From assembly GCF_009759685.1 (NCBI RefSeq), contig NZ_CP046654.1:3844001-3908000 (forward strand): 64,000 nucleotides of DNA. Direction: 5' to 3'. The position numbers and the translations under genes are program-made. Shown piece after piece: positions 26,993 to 36,551 of this stretch. The DNA is from Acinetobacter baumannii. Its GTDB lineage: Bacteria > Pseudomonadota > Gammaproteobacteria > Pseudomonadales > Moraxellaceae. Numbering within the stretch: the stretch's first letter is position 1; every line of letters begins with the position of its first letter. The notes under the pieces are model-generated. The model made no database searches. It worked only from the letters and a program-made list of their open reading frames with translations, and was not told the origin of the DNA.

Positions 26993-28417
26993 ATGAGTAC
27001 GCTTATTTACCCAAGTTTAAACTTAAAAGATTCTCACTTTAAAGCATTTAAAATATCAGATGATTTTATTCCACAAACGCAAATTCATACGTTCAACTCA
27101 GAGCTTTTTTTAAAAGAAGTTGAAGAATATTTAAGTTTATATCCACACACTCAGCACATTGATATTTGTCTACATGACTTAAACGGGCATATTCGTGGCA
27201 AACGTATTGACTTTAAGAGTTTGAAAAATCTATCGAATGGTTGTTATTTTCCTCTTTCTGTTTATGCCATGAGCCTTGATGGAAAAGTGATTGAAGAAAC
27301 AGGACTGGGAAAATATATTGGTGAACCAGATAGACTTTGCCTGCCCATTTTAGGCAGCTTGCAACCCAGTGCCTTATCCCCAGAATTAAATGCTCAGCTT
27401 TACCTATCCATGCAAGAAGAAGATGGTTCTGGCTGTCGCTATGAACCACGTAATATATTAAAAAAATTATTAAATCAGTTACATGCTAATAATTATTTCC
27501 CTGTCATGGCTGCCGAGCTAGAGTTTTATCTTTTCTCACCTCAGCATCAATTCGAGACATGTTCAGAAAACCAATGTTTTGATATAGATGCGCCAAATAA
27601 CTATCAACAAGTCCTAGATGAAGTTGAGAAAGCAGCCCTACTTCAATCTATTGAAATTACCGCTATTGTTGCAGAGTCATCGCCTGGACAATACGAATTA
27701 AATCTTCAACACAGCCATGATATTTTAAAACTCTGCGATCAAATTAATGCTTTAAAAAGAATTGTAAAACAAGTCGCAAGAAAGCATGACTTAACCGCTT
27801 GTTTCATGGCGAAACCAAACTTGGCAAAGGCTGGTAGTGGCATGCATTTTCATATGAGCATACTTAATCAATACCATAAAAATATATTTAGTTCAGAAGT
27901 AAAAAAAGATGAGCTTTCAGCCAAATTATTGAGCGCGATTAGTGGACTCATTGAGTTAATGCCTGCATCTATGGCGATTTTAGCTCCTAATATTAATTCT
28001 TATAGACGTTTTAAAATTGGTCATCACGTGCCATTAGAAGCCAATTGGGATACCAATAATCGTAATGTCGCAATCCGAATTCCATGCTCAGATGTACAAA
28101 ATCAACGCTTAGAATATCGTGTTGCTGGAGCGGACTGTAATCCCTATCTAGTTACAGCGACTATTTTAGCGGGCGCGTCTTATGGCTTATCTCATAAGTT
28201 ACCGCTACCAAAACCTGCCCATCTTTTAAAATTTCCAGACGAGCACATTTTATTAGCCAACAACCAACCAGAAGCCTTAAAAATATTTAAAGGAAGCCTT
28301 ATTTTAAAAGGATATTTAGGAACTGACTTTGTAGAGCATTGGTACACAGTTAAACAGGCTGAATATCAAAGCATTTACACCCAAATGACTGAAGCAGAAC
28401 AACATTGGGATATATAA
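26993..28417 (+). CDS. Glutamine synthetase family protein, PuuA-like
   Basis: A 474-residue type-I-like glutamine synthetase fold. ATP/metal residues appear in AAELEFYLF near residue 180, AESSPGQYELNL near 225, GSGMHFHMS near 280, NSYRRFKIG near 340 and EYRVAGADCNPYL near 370. The N-terminal domain carries HDLNGHIRGKRI, where true GlnA differs; this and the length suggest gamma-glutamylation of an amine such as putrescine (PuuA) rather than ammonium assimilation. The adenylylation Tyr loop of GlnA is not evident. No polyamine catabolic genes are adjacent, so the substrate is uncertain. Ends at a terminator. Confidence 0.82.
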   Translation: MSTLIYPSLNLKDSHFKAFKISDDFIPQTQIHTFNSELFLKEVEEYLSLYPHTQHIDICLHDLNGHIRGKRIDFKSLKNLSNGCYFPLSVYAMSLDGKVIEETGLGKYIGEPDRLCLPILGSLQPSALSPELNAQLYLSMQEEDGSGCRYEPRNILKKLLNQLHANNYFPVMAAELEFYLFSPQHQFETCSENQCFDIDAPNNYQQVLDEVEKAALLQSIEITAIVAESSPGQYELNLQHSHDILKLCDQINALKRIVKQVARKHDLTACFMAKPNLAKAGSGMHFHMSILNQYHKNIFSSEVKKDELSAKLLSAISGLIELMPASMAILAPNINSYRRFKIGHHVPLEANWDTNNRNVAIRIPCSDVQNQRLEYRVAGADCNPYLVTATILAGASYGLSHKLPLPKPAHLLKFPDEHILLANNQPEALKIFKGSLILKGYLGTDFVEHWYTVKQAEYQSIYTQMTEAEQHWDI

Positions 28418-28450
28418 ATAAAAAAGCAAAAAAACTATAAACCACTTTGC

Positions 28451-28484
28451 AAACCCTTAGGGAGAAATACCCTAAGGTTTTTTT
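28451..28484. terminator. Terminator between the PuuA-like gene and kdpE
   Basis: CCTTAGGG / CCCTAAGG stem extended by A/T pairs, a 7-base loop and a T7 run on the plus strand; it lies between the converging genes and may end kdpE transcription as well. Confidence 0.8.
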
Positions 28485-28492
28485 ATATTTCA

Positions 28493-29209
28493 TTAATTAT
28501 TTTTCTGTTTAGCTAAAAAACGCAATCCAACACCAGGTTCAGTAGCAATATAGCGTGGTTGAATTGCGTTATCCCCCAGTTTACTGCGCAATTTACCCAC
28601 CAAAATACGTAAATAGTGCGTATCTTCCTGATGGGTGGGTCCCCATAGCTCTTTTAAGAGCTGAGGCTGTGTTAAAAGCTGCCCTTGATAGCGCATTAAT
28701 AAGGTCAAAAGTTGAAACTCTTTTCGAGTTAAAGTAATTGGCTGTTGCTCGATCCAAACTAAACGTTGCGTGACATCGACTTTAAGATAACCATCGTCAT
28801 ACACATGAGCTTCTTGCTGAATTGGTTGATTTCTTAAGATGACACGAATGCGCGCCAAAAGCTCTTGCACGCTAAAAGGCTTGGTCATGTAGTCATTTGC
28901 CCCTGCGTCTAGCAAGGCAACTTTTTCATATTCATCAGCACGTACAGATAACACAATAACGGGAACAGTCGACCAGCTACGTAATTCTTGAAGGACTTCT
29001 TTCCCATCTAAATCGGGTAAGCCTAAGTCTAGAATCACCAAATCAGCCCCTTGGGTTGCCAATGCCTCTAGGCCTTTGTAACCCGTTTCACAGAGCGTGG
29101 TTTTGTATTTTTGAGTTCTTAAAGCAATATCTAAAAATTTACGGATTTGAGGCTCATCATCAATAATCACAATACGTGTTTCTACAGGTGATGTTTCTGG
29201 ACTTATCAT
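28493..29209 (-). CDS. kdpE: Response regulator KdpE
   Basis: KdpE activates the kdp potassium-uptake operon when phosphorylated by KdpD. The 238-residue protein has a receiver domain with the acidic pair D17-D18, phosphoacceptor D61 (LVILDLGLPDLDG), conserved T/S and K110 (DYMTKPF), then an OmpR-type winged helix with LTRKEFQLLTLLMRYQG and TEPGVGLRFL. It lies 11 bp after kdpD at the end of the cluster. Confidence 0.96.
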   Translation of the reverse strand: MISPETSPVETRIVIIDDEPQIRKFLDIALRTQKYKTTLCETGYKGLEALATQGADLVILDLGLPDLDGKEVLQELRSWSTVPVIVLSVRADEYEKVALLDAGANDYMTKPFSVQELLARIRVILRNQPIQQEAHVYDDGYLKVDVTQRLVWIEQQPITLTRKEFQLLTLLMRYQGQLLTQPQLLKELWGPTHQEDTHYLRILVGKLRSKLGDNAIQPRYIATEPGVGLRFLAKQKNN

Positions 29210-29220
29210 GAATTTACAAC

Positions 29221-31875
29221 TTATTCTTTTACTGGATGAATGGGTAATTTGATTTGAATTAAAGTACCTTTATTTTGGCGCCCTGAAAATGCTTCTATTG
29301 TACCCATATGAGCACCTATGATCGCTTTTACAATTGTTAGCCCTAAACCTGTACCAAACTTTCCACGGTCCCCACGCTCCATAGTATAAAACATATCGAA
29401 AATGCGGTGTCTTTCGTCTTCAGGAATTCCCGCTCCTCTATCTTCAATTTCAATTTTTACTTCATCTTCTGATGAAAGCTGAGCACGAATCATGACTGGT
29501 TCATCTGGAGGTGAAAAGTTTGCGGCATTTTCTAAAACATTAAAAATAGTTTGCTCTACCAGTGCTGGGTGAACATACAAACTAATTGGTTGCTCAGGTA
29601 ACTGAACGACCACTTGCGTATCTGGTTTATAACGCTTTAAACGGCGGGTTGCCGAACCAATTAATTCATCTACGCCAATCCAGTCTCTTTTTAAAGTTAG
29701 ACCTTCGTGTCCCAAACGGGTCATATCAAGCAAGTTTTGAATATAACGGTCTAAGCGCTCACCTTCTAAATGAATTGTTTCAAGCAGATCTTGTTGGTCT
29801 TGTTCTGTCATTTCAGCTTTAAAATTGGCAAGTGTGTCTGCTGCCCCAATAATAGAAGCGAGTGGCGAGCGTAAATCATGCGATACCGAAGATAATAAAG
29901 CAGAACGTAAGCGCTCTGTTTCACTGGTGACTTTTGCTTGTTCAAGCTCATTCACCAATTGGGTTCGCAGTACTGCCTGTGCAATATATTCAATTACACT
30001 TTCAGTCAATTTCTTTTGCTCAAAATTTAGAGAAACTACGTCATCCTTAAAGTAAATTCCCACAATACCTAGGCTATTTTTCTGCTCTAAAAGTGGTAAA
30101 AACCACCAGTTTGATTGACTCAGAGTATCGGTAAAACGTCCGCACGGCTGCTTGTGTTTCAAACACCATTCTGCGGCTACTTTTTCTTTATCATTTAGCT
30201 CAATATCAGATGAAATAACTTTATCTTGAATAGAAATCCACACTTTAGTTTGAAGTTGTGTTTCTAAAGTCATACGTCCTGTTTGCATGACTTCTTCAAG
30301 GTTTACTGCACTAGAAAGCTTACGCGCCAAGTCTTGCATTACCGTAGTATAAGCATTCGCAGCTTTTAAAGACAAAACTTGCTGGCGTAACTGAGAAGCT
30401 AAACGGCCAGCAATTAAAGCTGCTGCAAAAAAAGCAACAACGGTGACTACCCCTTGGTGTGCTGAAATCTGAAAGGTATAACGCGGGGCAATAAAGAAAA
30501 AATTATAGGCTAAGAAACAAATAAGAGCAGCCACTACTGCAGCTAACATTCGGGTTTTCGTTGCAACAATTAAAACAGAAATAATAAAAATGACAGAGAA
30601 GTCTTCAATACCAAATAGAACTTCTGCGAAGTGAGCTATAAAAATACTTGCGCATGTAACAGCTAAAACAAAAACACTTTCTTTTAATGATAAAAATGAA
30701 GGTTTTTCGAGCTGATTAATCTTTTTAGTACCCTGTTCTGGGTGCAAAATGGTTAAAGCAATCGAATTTTCTTGATTTAATAATTGCTGAGCTAAATTTT
30801 TCTTAAATAACTTTAACCACCACGGTGAAATACTTTTACCAATGACTAGATTGGAAATACCTCGATCAACGGCGGCATCCATTAACACTGACGCAACTCG
30901 CGGCCCATATAAAACCTCGGTTCGGCCACCGAGTTGCCGAGCCAACTCAAACGCACGGTCAATCTCGATATATTCTTTTTTATAAGAATTCGCTGAACTC
31001 TGTCCAAAGTCCGAACTTTTAGCAACATTCACTACAGTCCATGTAGCACCATTACGTTCTGCTAAACGACAGCCTGCTCGCACTAAATATTCAGAAGAGC
31101 CTTGCCCATCTATCGCAATCATCAATTCATTTTGCAACGAGATAGATTTCAATCCCTTTGAAGCATAACTCTCTTTTAAGTCTGAATCGACATGCTCAGC
31201 AACGCATTGCATTGCGAGTTCACGTAATGCTGTTAAATTTGAAATGCTAAAAAAGCCTTGTAATGCCAGATTTGCTTGCTCTGGTACATAGACTTTTCCT
31301 TGATGGAGCCTTTCAATGAGTTCACTGACGGGTAAATCAATTAAGCGAATGTCCCGAATACGGTCAAATACCCGATCTGGTACCGTTTCATTTACTCGGA
31401 TTCCCGTAATCTGGTACACCACATCATTTAAGCTTTCTAAATGTTGAATATTTATAGTGGTGAATACATCAATACCTGCGTCTAGCAATTCATTGACGTC
31501 TTGCCAACGTCGTTCATGGCGACTATTTGGGACGTTGCGATGAGCCAGTTCATCAACTAAAACGATTTGCGGATGCCTAAGTAAAATAGCATCCAAGTCC
31601 ATTTCTTCTAAAGTATGCCCCTGATATTGCATTTCCTTTCTAGCAATTTGAGGCAACCCTTCCAAAATTTTTAGAGTTTCAATTCTTCCGTGGGTTTCAA
31701 CAATACCAACAACAACATCTGTGCCCTGTTGAAATAGTTCTTTAGCGCGGGCGAGCATGGCATAGGTTTTTCCTACACCTGGTGCCGCACCAAGAAAGAC
31801 CGTTAGTCGACCGGCTTGATATCTATTAACATGATTTAATAAGGCCTCAGCCTGATTTTCGCGATTGCTTTGCAC
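29221..31875 (-). CDS. kdpD: Sensor histidine kinase KdpD
   Basis: KdpD senses low K+ or related stress and phosphorylates KdpE. The 884-residue protein has the N-terminal KdpD domain with P-loop GAAPGVGKTYAML near residues 28-40, a Usp-like domain near 250-370, four membrane helices around 395-495, a GAF-like region, and a kinase core with the phosphoacceptor His 666 in SSVSHDLRSPLAS, the N box NVLENAANFS and G boxes DRGAGIP and GTGLGLTIV. The start is GTG 31875 with GGAT upstream. It follows kdpC by 38 bp. Confidence 0.96.
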   Translation of the reverse strand: MQSNRENQAEALLNHVNRYQAGRLTVFLGAAPGVGKTYAMLARAKELFQQGTDVVVGIVETHGRIETLKILEGLPQIARKEMQYQGHTLEEMDLDAILLRHPQIVLVDELAHRNVPNSRHERRWQDVNELLDAGIDVFTTINIQHLESLNDVVYQITGIRVNETVPDRVFDRIRDIRLIDLPVSELIERLHQGKVYVPEQANLALQGFFSISNLTALRELAMQCVAEHVDSDLKESYASKGLKSISLQNELMIAIDGQGSSEYLVRAGCRLAERNGATWTVVNVAKSSDFGQSSANSYKKEYIEIDRAFELARQLGGRTEVLYGPRVASVLMDAAVDRGISNLVIGKSISPWWLKLFKKNLAQQLLNQENSIALTILHPEQGTKKINQLEKPSFLSLKESVFVLAVTCASIFIAHFAEVLFGIEDFSVIFIISVLIVATKTRMLAAVVAALICFLAYNFFFIAPRYTFQISAHQGVVTVVAFFAAALIAGRLASQLRQQVLSLKAANAYTTVMQDLARKLSSAVNLEEVMQTGRMTLETQLQTKVWISIQDKVISSDIELNDKEKVAAEWCLKHKQPCGRFTDTLSQSNWWFLPLLEQKNSLGIVGIYFKDDVVSLNFEQKKLTESVIEYIAQAVLRTQLVNELEQAKVTSETERLRSALLSSVSHDLRSPLASIIGAADTLANFKAEMTEQDQQDLLETIHLEGERLDRYIQNLLDMTRLGHEGLTLKRDWIGVDELIGSATRRLKRYKPDTQVVVQLPEQPISLYVHPALVEQTIFNVLENAANFSPPDEPVMIRAQLSSEDEVKIEIEDRGAGIPEDERHRIFDMFYTMERGDRGKFGTGLGLTIVKAIIGAHMGTIEAFSGRQNKGTLIQIKLPIHPVKE

Positions 31876-31913
31876 TTGATATCATCCGGTAAACTAACAA
31901 CTTTATTTTTAAG

Positions 31914-32519
31914 TTAATGTGTAGATTGTAATTGATCTAAAGCAATATTGAGTTCTAATACATTAACACGAGCTTGCCCCAATACACCAAACTGCTTCGG
32001 TTCAACATACTTTTGCAAAAGCTCTTCCACAACCTTAGGGTCTAAATGACGCGCTTGAGCCACTCGAGCAACCTGTAACTGAGCAGATTCAGGACTAATA
32101 TGCGGATCAATACCACTACCAGATTTAGTCACCAAATCACTTGGTATAGGTGTATTGCCCGTGTGATCTTGTTTTTTCACAGCAAGAATCTGAGCATCAA
32201 TTTGTTGCTGTAGCTCAGGATTAGTACGCGCTAAGTTTGTACCTGCCATCGCCATCGGGTCATAAGCGACTGCTGAAGGACGTGGATGAAAATAAGCCTC
32301 TCCAACAAATGGCTGAGCAACTAATTTTGACCCTAAAACTTTATGATCTATTTCAATCAAACTACCATTTGCTTGATTGTTGAATAACACCTGTCCCGCA
32401 CCTGTAGCAATCGCACTATAAGCAGCGCCACAGCCAACTAAGGTAAAAATTAGAAGTCCGAAAGATGCTCTTAAGGTCTGACCCAAATTTGCTTCTGAAT
32501 TTTGTACATAAGTTTTCAT
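31914..32519 (-). CDS. kdpC: Potassium-transporting ATPase KdpC subunit
   Basis: KdpC is the single-span subunit that stabilises the KdpFABC pump. The protein has one N-terminal membrane helix (SFGLLIFTLVGCGAAYS), then the conserved periplasmic blocks LIEIDHKVLGSKLVAQPF, YFHPRPSAVAYDP, SASGxGxDPHISPE-type KSGSGIDPHISPESAQLQ, and the end VNVLELNIALDQL. I chose ATG 32519 (201 residues) with GGAG upstream; the frame is open to 32555, overlapping kdpB. It is slightly more than 10 bp past kdpB. Confidence 0.96.
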   Translation of the reverse strand: MKTYVQNSEANLGQTLRASFGLLIFTLVGCGAAYSAIATGAGQVLFNNQANGSLIEIDHKVLGSKLVAQPFVGEAYFHPRPSAVAYDPMAMAGTNLARTNPELQQQIDAQILAVKKQDHTGNTPIPSDLVTKSGSGIDPHISPESAQLQVARVAQARHLDPKVVEELLQKYVEPKQFGVLGQARVNVLELNIALDQLQSTH

Positions 32520-32532
32520 TTCAAACTCCAGA

Positions 32533-34566
32533 TTACAAACCAAATAATTGAACAATCACTACATCAATCGCTTTAATGGCAAGGAATGGCAGAACCACAC
32601 CGCCCACACCATAAATCAACATATTTCGACGTAATAACTGAGTTGCAGTTGAAGGTTTAAATTTGACGCCTCGTAGTGCGATTGGAATTAATAGCGGGAT
32701 AATAATCGCGTTAAAAATTAATGCAGATAAAATCGCGCTGTTTGGGCTTGCTAAATGCATTACATTCAATACTTGCATTTGTGGAATCGCAGCAGCGAAC
32801 AATGCAGGCAAGATGGCAAAGTATTTAGAGACGTCGTTTGCCAATGAAAATGTTGTTAAAGCACCACGGGTAATCAACTGCTGTTTCCCAATCTCGACCA
32901 CAGCAAGTAGTTTGGTTGGATCTGAGTCTAAATCAACCATGTTGCCGGCTTCTTTTGCAGCTTGTGTACCCGAGTTCATGGCTAGACCAATATCAGCTTG
33001 TGCTAATGCTGGCGCATCGTTGGTTCCGTCACCGACCATTGCAACTAAACGACCTTGTTGTTGTTCGGTGCGAATACAAGCCAATTTGTCTTCTGGTTTT
33101 GCTTCGGCAATATAGTCATCTACACCCGCTTCAGCAGCAATCGCGGCCGCAGTTAATGGGTTATCACCTGTAACCATGACGGTTTTGATACCCATTTCTC
33201 TCAAACGAGCAAAACGTTCTTTAATGCCATGTTTAATCACATCTGAAAGTTCAATCACGCCCAATACATGATGTTGATTTGCGACGACTAAAGGTGTTGC
33301 TCCTTTTTTGGCAACTTGTTCAACACGTGCTTTTAACTCTAAATCTTGAGAATAATCTTCATCTACAAATTTCAAGATTGCATCTAAAGCACCTTTACGA
33401 ATTTGGTCACCATTCGGTAAATTCACACCAGAAATTCGAGTCGAAGCACTAAAAGAGATAAATTCGGCTTGCTCAGGTTCTTGCTGTTTTAAATCTTGCT
33501 CTTTTGCCAACTTAACAATTGATTTCCCTTCTGGTGTTGGGTCGGCAAGTGAACTTACCCAAGCAGCGGCTCTTAATTCAGATTCACTCACAGAAGTTAA
33601 AGGATAAAAAGAGGTCGCTTGACGGTCACCATAAGTAATGGTTCCTGTTTTATCGAGTAAAAGCACATCAATGTCACCCGCGACTTCTACAGCTTTACCT
33701 GATTTTGCCAAAACATTGGCTTTGAGTGCACGGTTCATCCCCGCAATACCAATCGCAGGTAACAAGCCACCAATGGTTGTAGGAATCAAGCAGACCAATA
33801 ACGCCACGAGCACGACTGGATCAAGTTCAATATGCAAATACTTGGCAATAAATGGCAAGCTAATCACGACAATTAAAAACGTGATTGTCATCACCATTAA
33901 CAAGAAGCCAAGCGCAATCTCATTCGGAGTTTTCTGGCGATTTGAGCCTTCGACCAAAGCAATCATACGGTCTAAGAAACTTTGACCAGATTCAGCAGTC
34001 ACTTGCACAACAATACGATCTGTAAGTACTTTGGTTCCGCCAATAACACCTGAACGGTCTGTTCCAGCTTCACGTAGCACAGGTGCTGACTCACCTGTAA
34101 CAGCCGATTCGTTAATAGTTGCAAAGCCTTCTACAATCTCACCGTCGGCTGGAACAAGCTCACCTGCATGTACTTCAATAAAATCATTTAAATGAAGTTC
34201 GGTCGCTGCAACTTGAGTCGCTTGACGGTCTGTCAAAGAGTTAAGTCTTCGAGCCGTTAAATTTTCTCTTGCTGCACGTAATGAAGATGCCTGTCCACGA
34301 CCTCTGGCCTCTGCAACAGCTTCGGCATAGTTAGCAAATAAAATGGTAATAAACAGAATTGCTGTAACCACTAAACCAAATAACAGCGTGGTGTAACCTA
34401 AGATTGTACTAATGCCTGTAACCACTGTTCCAAGCCATACAATTGCCATCACAGGGTTTTTAATTGCATGCTGTGGTAGCAGTTTCACAAATGCATTTTT
34501 CCAAACTTCAAAATTTGGCACTGCCATGGTTTGTTTATGGCTATTTACATGAGTTTGTGTATTCAT
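32533..34566 (-). CDS. kdpB: Potassium-transporting P-type ATPase KdpB
   Basis: KdpB is the catalytic ATPase of the high-affinity K+ pump. The 677-residue protein has the TGES actuator motif (SAVTGESAPVL near residue 160), the phosphorylated Asp in LLLDKTGTITYGD near 305, the hinge MVGDGTNDAPALA near 515, and about seven membrane helices. ATG 34566 is preferred over GTG 34572: GGAGG stands 9 bases before the ATG but too near the GTG. It lies 14 bp downstream of kdpA. Confidence 0.97.
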   Translation of the reverse strand: MNTQTHVNSHKQTMAVPNFEVWKNAFVKLLPQHAIKNPVMAIVWLGTVVTGISTILGYTTLLFGLVVTAILFITILFANYAEAVAEARGRGQASSLRAARENLTARRLNSLTDRQATQVAATELHLNDFIEVHAGELVPADGEIVEGFATINESAVTGESAPVLREAGTDRSGVIGGTKVLTDRIVVQVTAESGQSFLDRMIALVEGSNRQKTPNEIALGFLLMVMTITFLIVVISLPFIAKYLHIELDPVVLVALLVCLIPTTIGGLLPAIGIAGMNRALKANVLAKSGKAVEVAGDIDVLLLDKTGTITYGDRQATSFYPLTSVSESELRAAAWVSSLADPTPEGKSIVKLAKEQDLKQQEPEQAEFISFSASTRISGVNLPNGDQIRKGALDAILKFVDEDYSQDLELKARVEQVAKKGATPLVVANQHHVLGVIELSDVIKHGIKERFARLREMGIKTVMVTGDNPLTAAAIAAEAGVDDYIAEAKPEDKLACIRTEQQQGRLVAMVGDGTNDAPALAQADIGLAMNSGTQAAKEAGNMVDLDSDPTKLLAVVEIGKQQLITRGALTTFSLANDVSKYFAILPALFAAAIPQMQVLNVMHLASPNSAILSALIFNAIIIPLLIPIALRGVKFKPSTATQLLRRNMLIYGVGGVVLPFLAIKAIDVVIVQLFGL

Positions 34567-34580
34567 TTTCACTCGCCTCC

Positions 34581-36290
34581 TTAGCCTTTAACCAACAAAA
34601 GTTGATCGGCAATAGGCCCAAGGACAAGAACTGGCATAAATTGTAATAAGGTAAGCAACACAACTATCGTAATCAGCGTTAAGGCAAAGGTTGGTGTTTC
34701 AACCTGAAGACTACCTGATGTTTCGGGTGCTTTTCTTTTTGCTGCTAAACGTGTGGCAATCATTAATGGCAAAATTAATGTAGGGAAACGTCCTAACAGT
34801 AGACCGATACTACAAGTGACATTCCACCATACAGTGTTGTCTCCAAGACCTTCAAAACCTGAACCGTTATTAGCAAACGCAGAAACATATTCATAGAACA
34901 CTTGGCTAATACCGTGTGGTCCTGGATTACTAATTCCAGATATGCTTGGAATGCTGAGGCTTAATGCAGTAAACGCAAGAATGACTAAAGGTTGAATCAA
35001 GATAATAATCGCGAGCAACTTAATTTCTGCCGCTTCAATCTTGCGCCCAAACAATTCAGGGGTACGACCTGTCATTAAACCTGCAATAAATACTGCGAGT
35101 AACAGATAAATCATAAACTGTTGCAGACCACAGCCCACACCACCCCAAATGGCATTAATCAGCATGTTAATGAGTTCAACCAGCCCGGTAAGCGGTGCAG
35201 AAGAATCATGCATCATATTGACCGAGCCGTTATTCACCTGAGTAGTGATCGCTGCCCAAACTGCTGATGCGGCTGGTCCAAATCGTTGTTCTTTACCTTC
35301 CATTACAGCAAATTGAGATGCTGTCGCTGACATACTCTCAGACCAGACAGCAGCTGCACCTGAAATAATCGACATGAAAAGCATGCTACCAAAGACGAAG
35401 TAAGCAAACTTTTTACGCTGAGTAAAATGCCCCACCATAAAAATGACTGTGATTGGAATAAGTAAGATCGCAATCATTTCTAGTAAATTAGAAAATGGTG
35501 TTGGATTTTCTAAAGGCACAGAACTATTTGGACCGTACCAACCACCACCGTTACTACCTAATTGCTTAATCGCCACCATTGGCGCAACTGGTCCTAAAGG
35601 AATTTTTTGAGTTTCAACGCTATTGGCTTTATCAATAAGCTGTACTTCTGGCCCACCTTGAAAAGTTGCTGGCACGCCTTGGCTATTGAGCAATAATGAC
35701 CAGACAAAACAAAGTGGAAGCAAAAAGCGAACTGTAGGACGAATTACATCTGCCCAATAGTTACCAATTAAAATTTGATCTGGCTGCTCGGCAACATCGG
35801 CCGCAATATGGTTAGGACGTTGATAAAAGAAAGCTCTTAAGGTCGCGACCACCAAAGCCAGCCCCATCATTGGAGTAATGACTTGCAAACCCACAATACC
35901 TGTCATTTGCGACAAATAAGATAACTGAGCCTGACCAGAATAATGTTGTTGGTTCGTATTTGTTAAAAATGAAATAACAGTGTGTAGCGCTAAATCCCAA
36001 CTCATATTTGGTGCATGATTTGGATTTAATGGTAGCCATGCTTGCGTCATAAAAATAGCAAGAATAGCCACTGCAAGAAAAATACAGCTCACAACAAATG
36101 CTAGAGAATATTGTTTCCAGTTCATTTGTTGTTGTGGAGATACACCTAATAAGCGGTATACAGGATTTTCAATCCAGCGAAATAATCCATCACCCCACAT
36201 CGGCTGATTTGCCATCACTTTGGATAGATATTTACTGAGGCACCATGCTAGAAAAATAACAATAAATAAAACAAGTATAAGTTCTAACAT
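34581..36290 (-). CDS. kdpA: Potassium-transporting ATPase KdpA subunit
   Basis: KdpA is the K+-channel-like subunit of the pump, related to Trk/Ktr transporters. The 569-residue protein has about ten membrane helices and the pseudo-selectivity-filter loops with SFLTNTNQQHYSG, GSNGGGWYGPNSSVPLENP-type segment GGGWYGPNSSVPLENP, the loop TQVNNGSVNMMHDSSAP and YVSAFANNGSGFEGL. GAGGAG is 7 bases before the ATG. The normal small partner kdpF is not recognisable upstream; a 45-codon frame of different character occupies its place. Confidence 0.97.
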   Translation of the reverse strand: MLELILVLFIVIFLAWCLSKYLSKVMANQPMWGDGLFRWIENPVYRLLGVSPQQQMNWKQYSLAFVVSCIFLAVAILAIFMTQAWLPLNPNHAPNMSWDLALHTVISFLTNTNQQHYSGQAQLSYLSQMTGIVGLQVITPMMGLALVVATLRAFFYQRPNHIAADVAEQPDQILIGNYWADVIRPTVRFLLPLCFVWSLLLNSQGVPATFQGGPEVQLIDKANSVETQKIPLGPVAPMVAIKQLGSNGGGWYGPNSSVPLENPTPFSNLLEMIAILLIPITVIFMVGHFTQRKKFAYFVFGSMLFMSIISGAAAVWSESMSATASQFAVMEGKEQRFGPAASAVWAAITTQVNNGSVNMMHDSSAPLTGLVELINMLINAIWGGVGCGLQQFMIYLLLAVFIAGLMTGRTPELFGRKIEAAEIKLLAIIILIQPLVILAFTALSLSIPSISGISNPGPHGISQVFYEYVSAFANNGSGFEGLGDNTVWWNVTCSIGLLLGRFPTLILPLMIATRLAAKRKAPETSGSLQVETPTFALTLITIVVLLTLLQFMPVLVLGPIADQLLLVKG

Positions 36291-36292
36291 GG

Positions 36293-36430
36293 CTATTCTC
36301 CTCTATACCCCTTGTTGGCTTGATTTGCCAAACTGGAAATAAGGAGAGATGGAGAAATATCATTTGTTTTAAGTCCGCATAAGACAATGCCAGACTGATG
36401 CAAGATGCGCATTTGAGAATTTATAAGCAT
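36293..36430 (-). CDS. Candidate small leader ORF before kdpA
   Basis: A 45-codon frame starting ATG 36430 has an AGGA ribosome site 8 bases upstream and its TAG stop lies 2 bases before the kdpA ATG, overlapping the kdpA ribosome site. The product (MLINSQMRILHQSGIVLCG...) is mildly hydrophobic in places but is not like KdpF, which is almost all membrane helix. A frame of this size can arise by chance; its placement is the only argument. Confidence 0.3.
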   Translation of the reverse strand: MLINSQMRILHQSGIVLCGLKTNDISPSLLISSLANQANKGYRGE

Positions 36431-36440
36431 CTTTATTGTC

Positions 36441-36470
36441 CTGAAATAACACTAATTTAGTGAATTTCAG
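36441..36470 (-). promoter_or_regulatory. Strong hairpin or operator in the kdp leader
   Basis: CACTAA-T-TTAGTG flanked by CTGAAAT / ATTTCAG gives a 13-bp stem with a small 2/1 internal loop. It lies immediately upstream of the ribosome site of the 45-codon frame. It may be an RNA element controlling kdp expression or a protein binding site. Confidence 0.5.
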
Positions 36471-36516
36471 TATTGATAAAATGCCCGTAAATTCTCTATT
36501 GAGGAAGTCAAAGCCC

Positions 36517-36534
36517 GCGTAAAGTTTGCGTAAA
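36517..36534 (-). promoter_or_regulatory. Tandem repeat resembling a KdpE site
   Basis: On the minus strand TTTACGC occurs twice, 11 bp apart (TTTACGC-N4-TTTACGC). E. coli KdpE binds T-rich half-sites of similar form at one helical turn, and the site is about 230 bp upstream of kdpA with no other gene between except the candidate leader frame. Confidence 0.4.
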
Positions 36535-36551
36535 ATTTAGTTTGAAGGGTA

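Noticed and set aside
36293..36430. The small frame before kdpA as kdpF
   Set aside because: KdpF is a nearly all-hydrophobic peptide of about 29 residues; this product is polar in both halves. It is kept only as a candidate leader frame.
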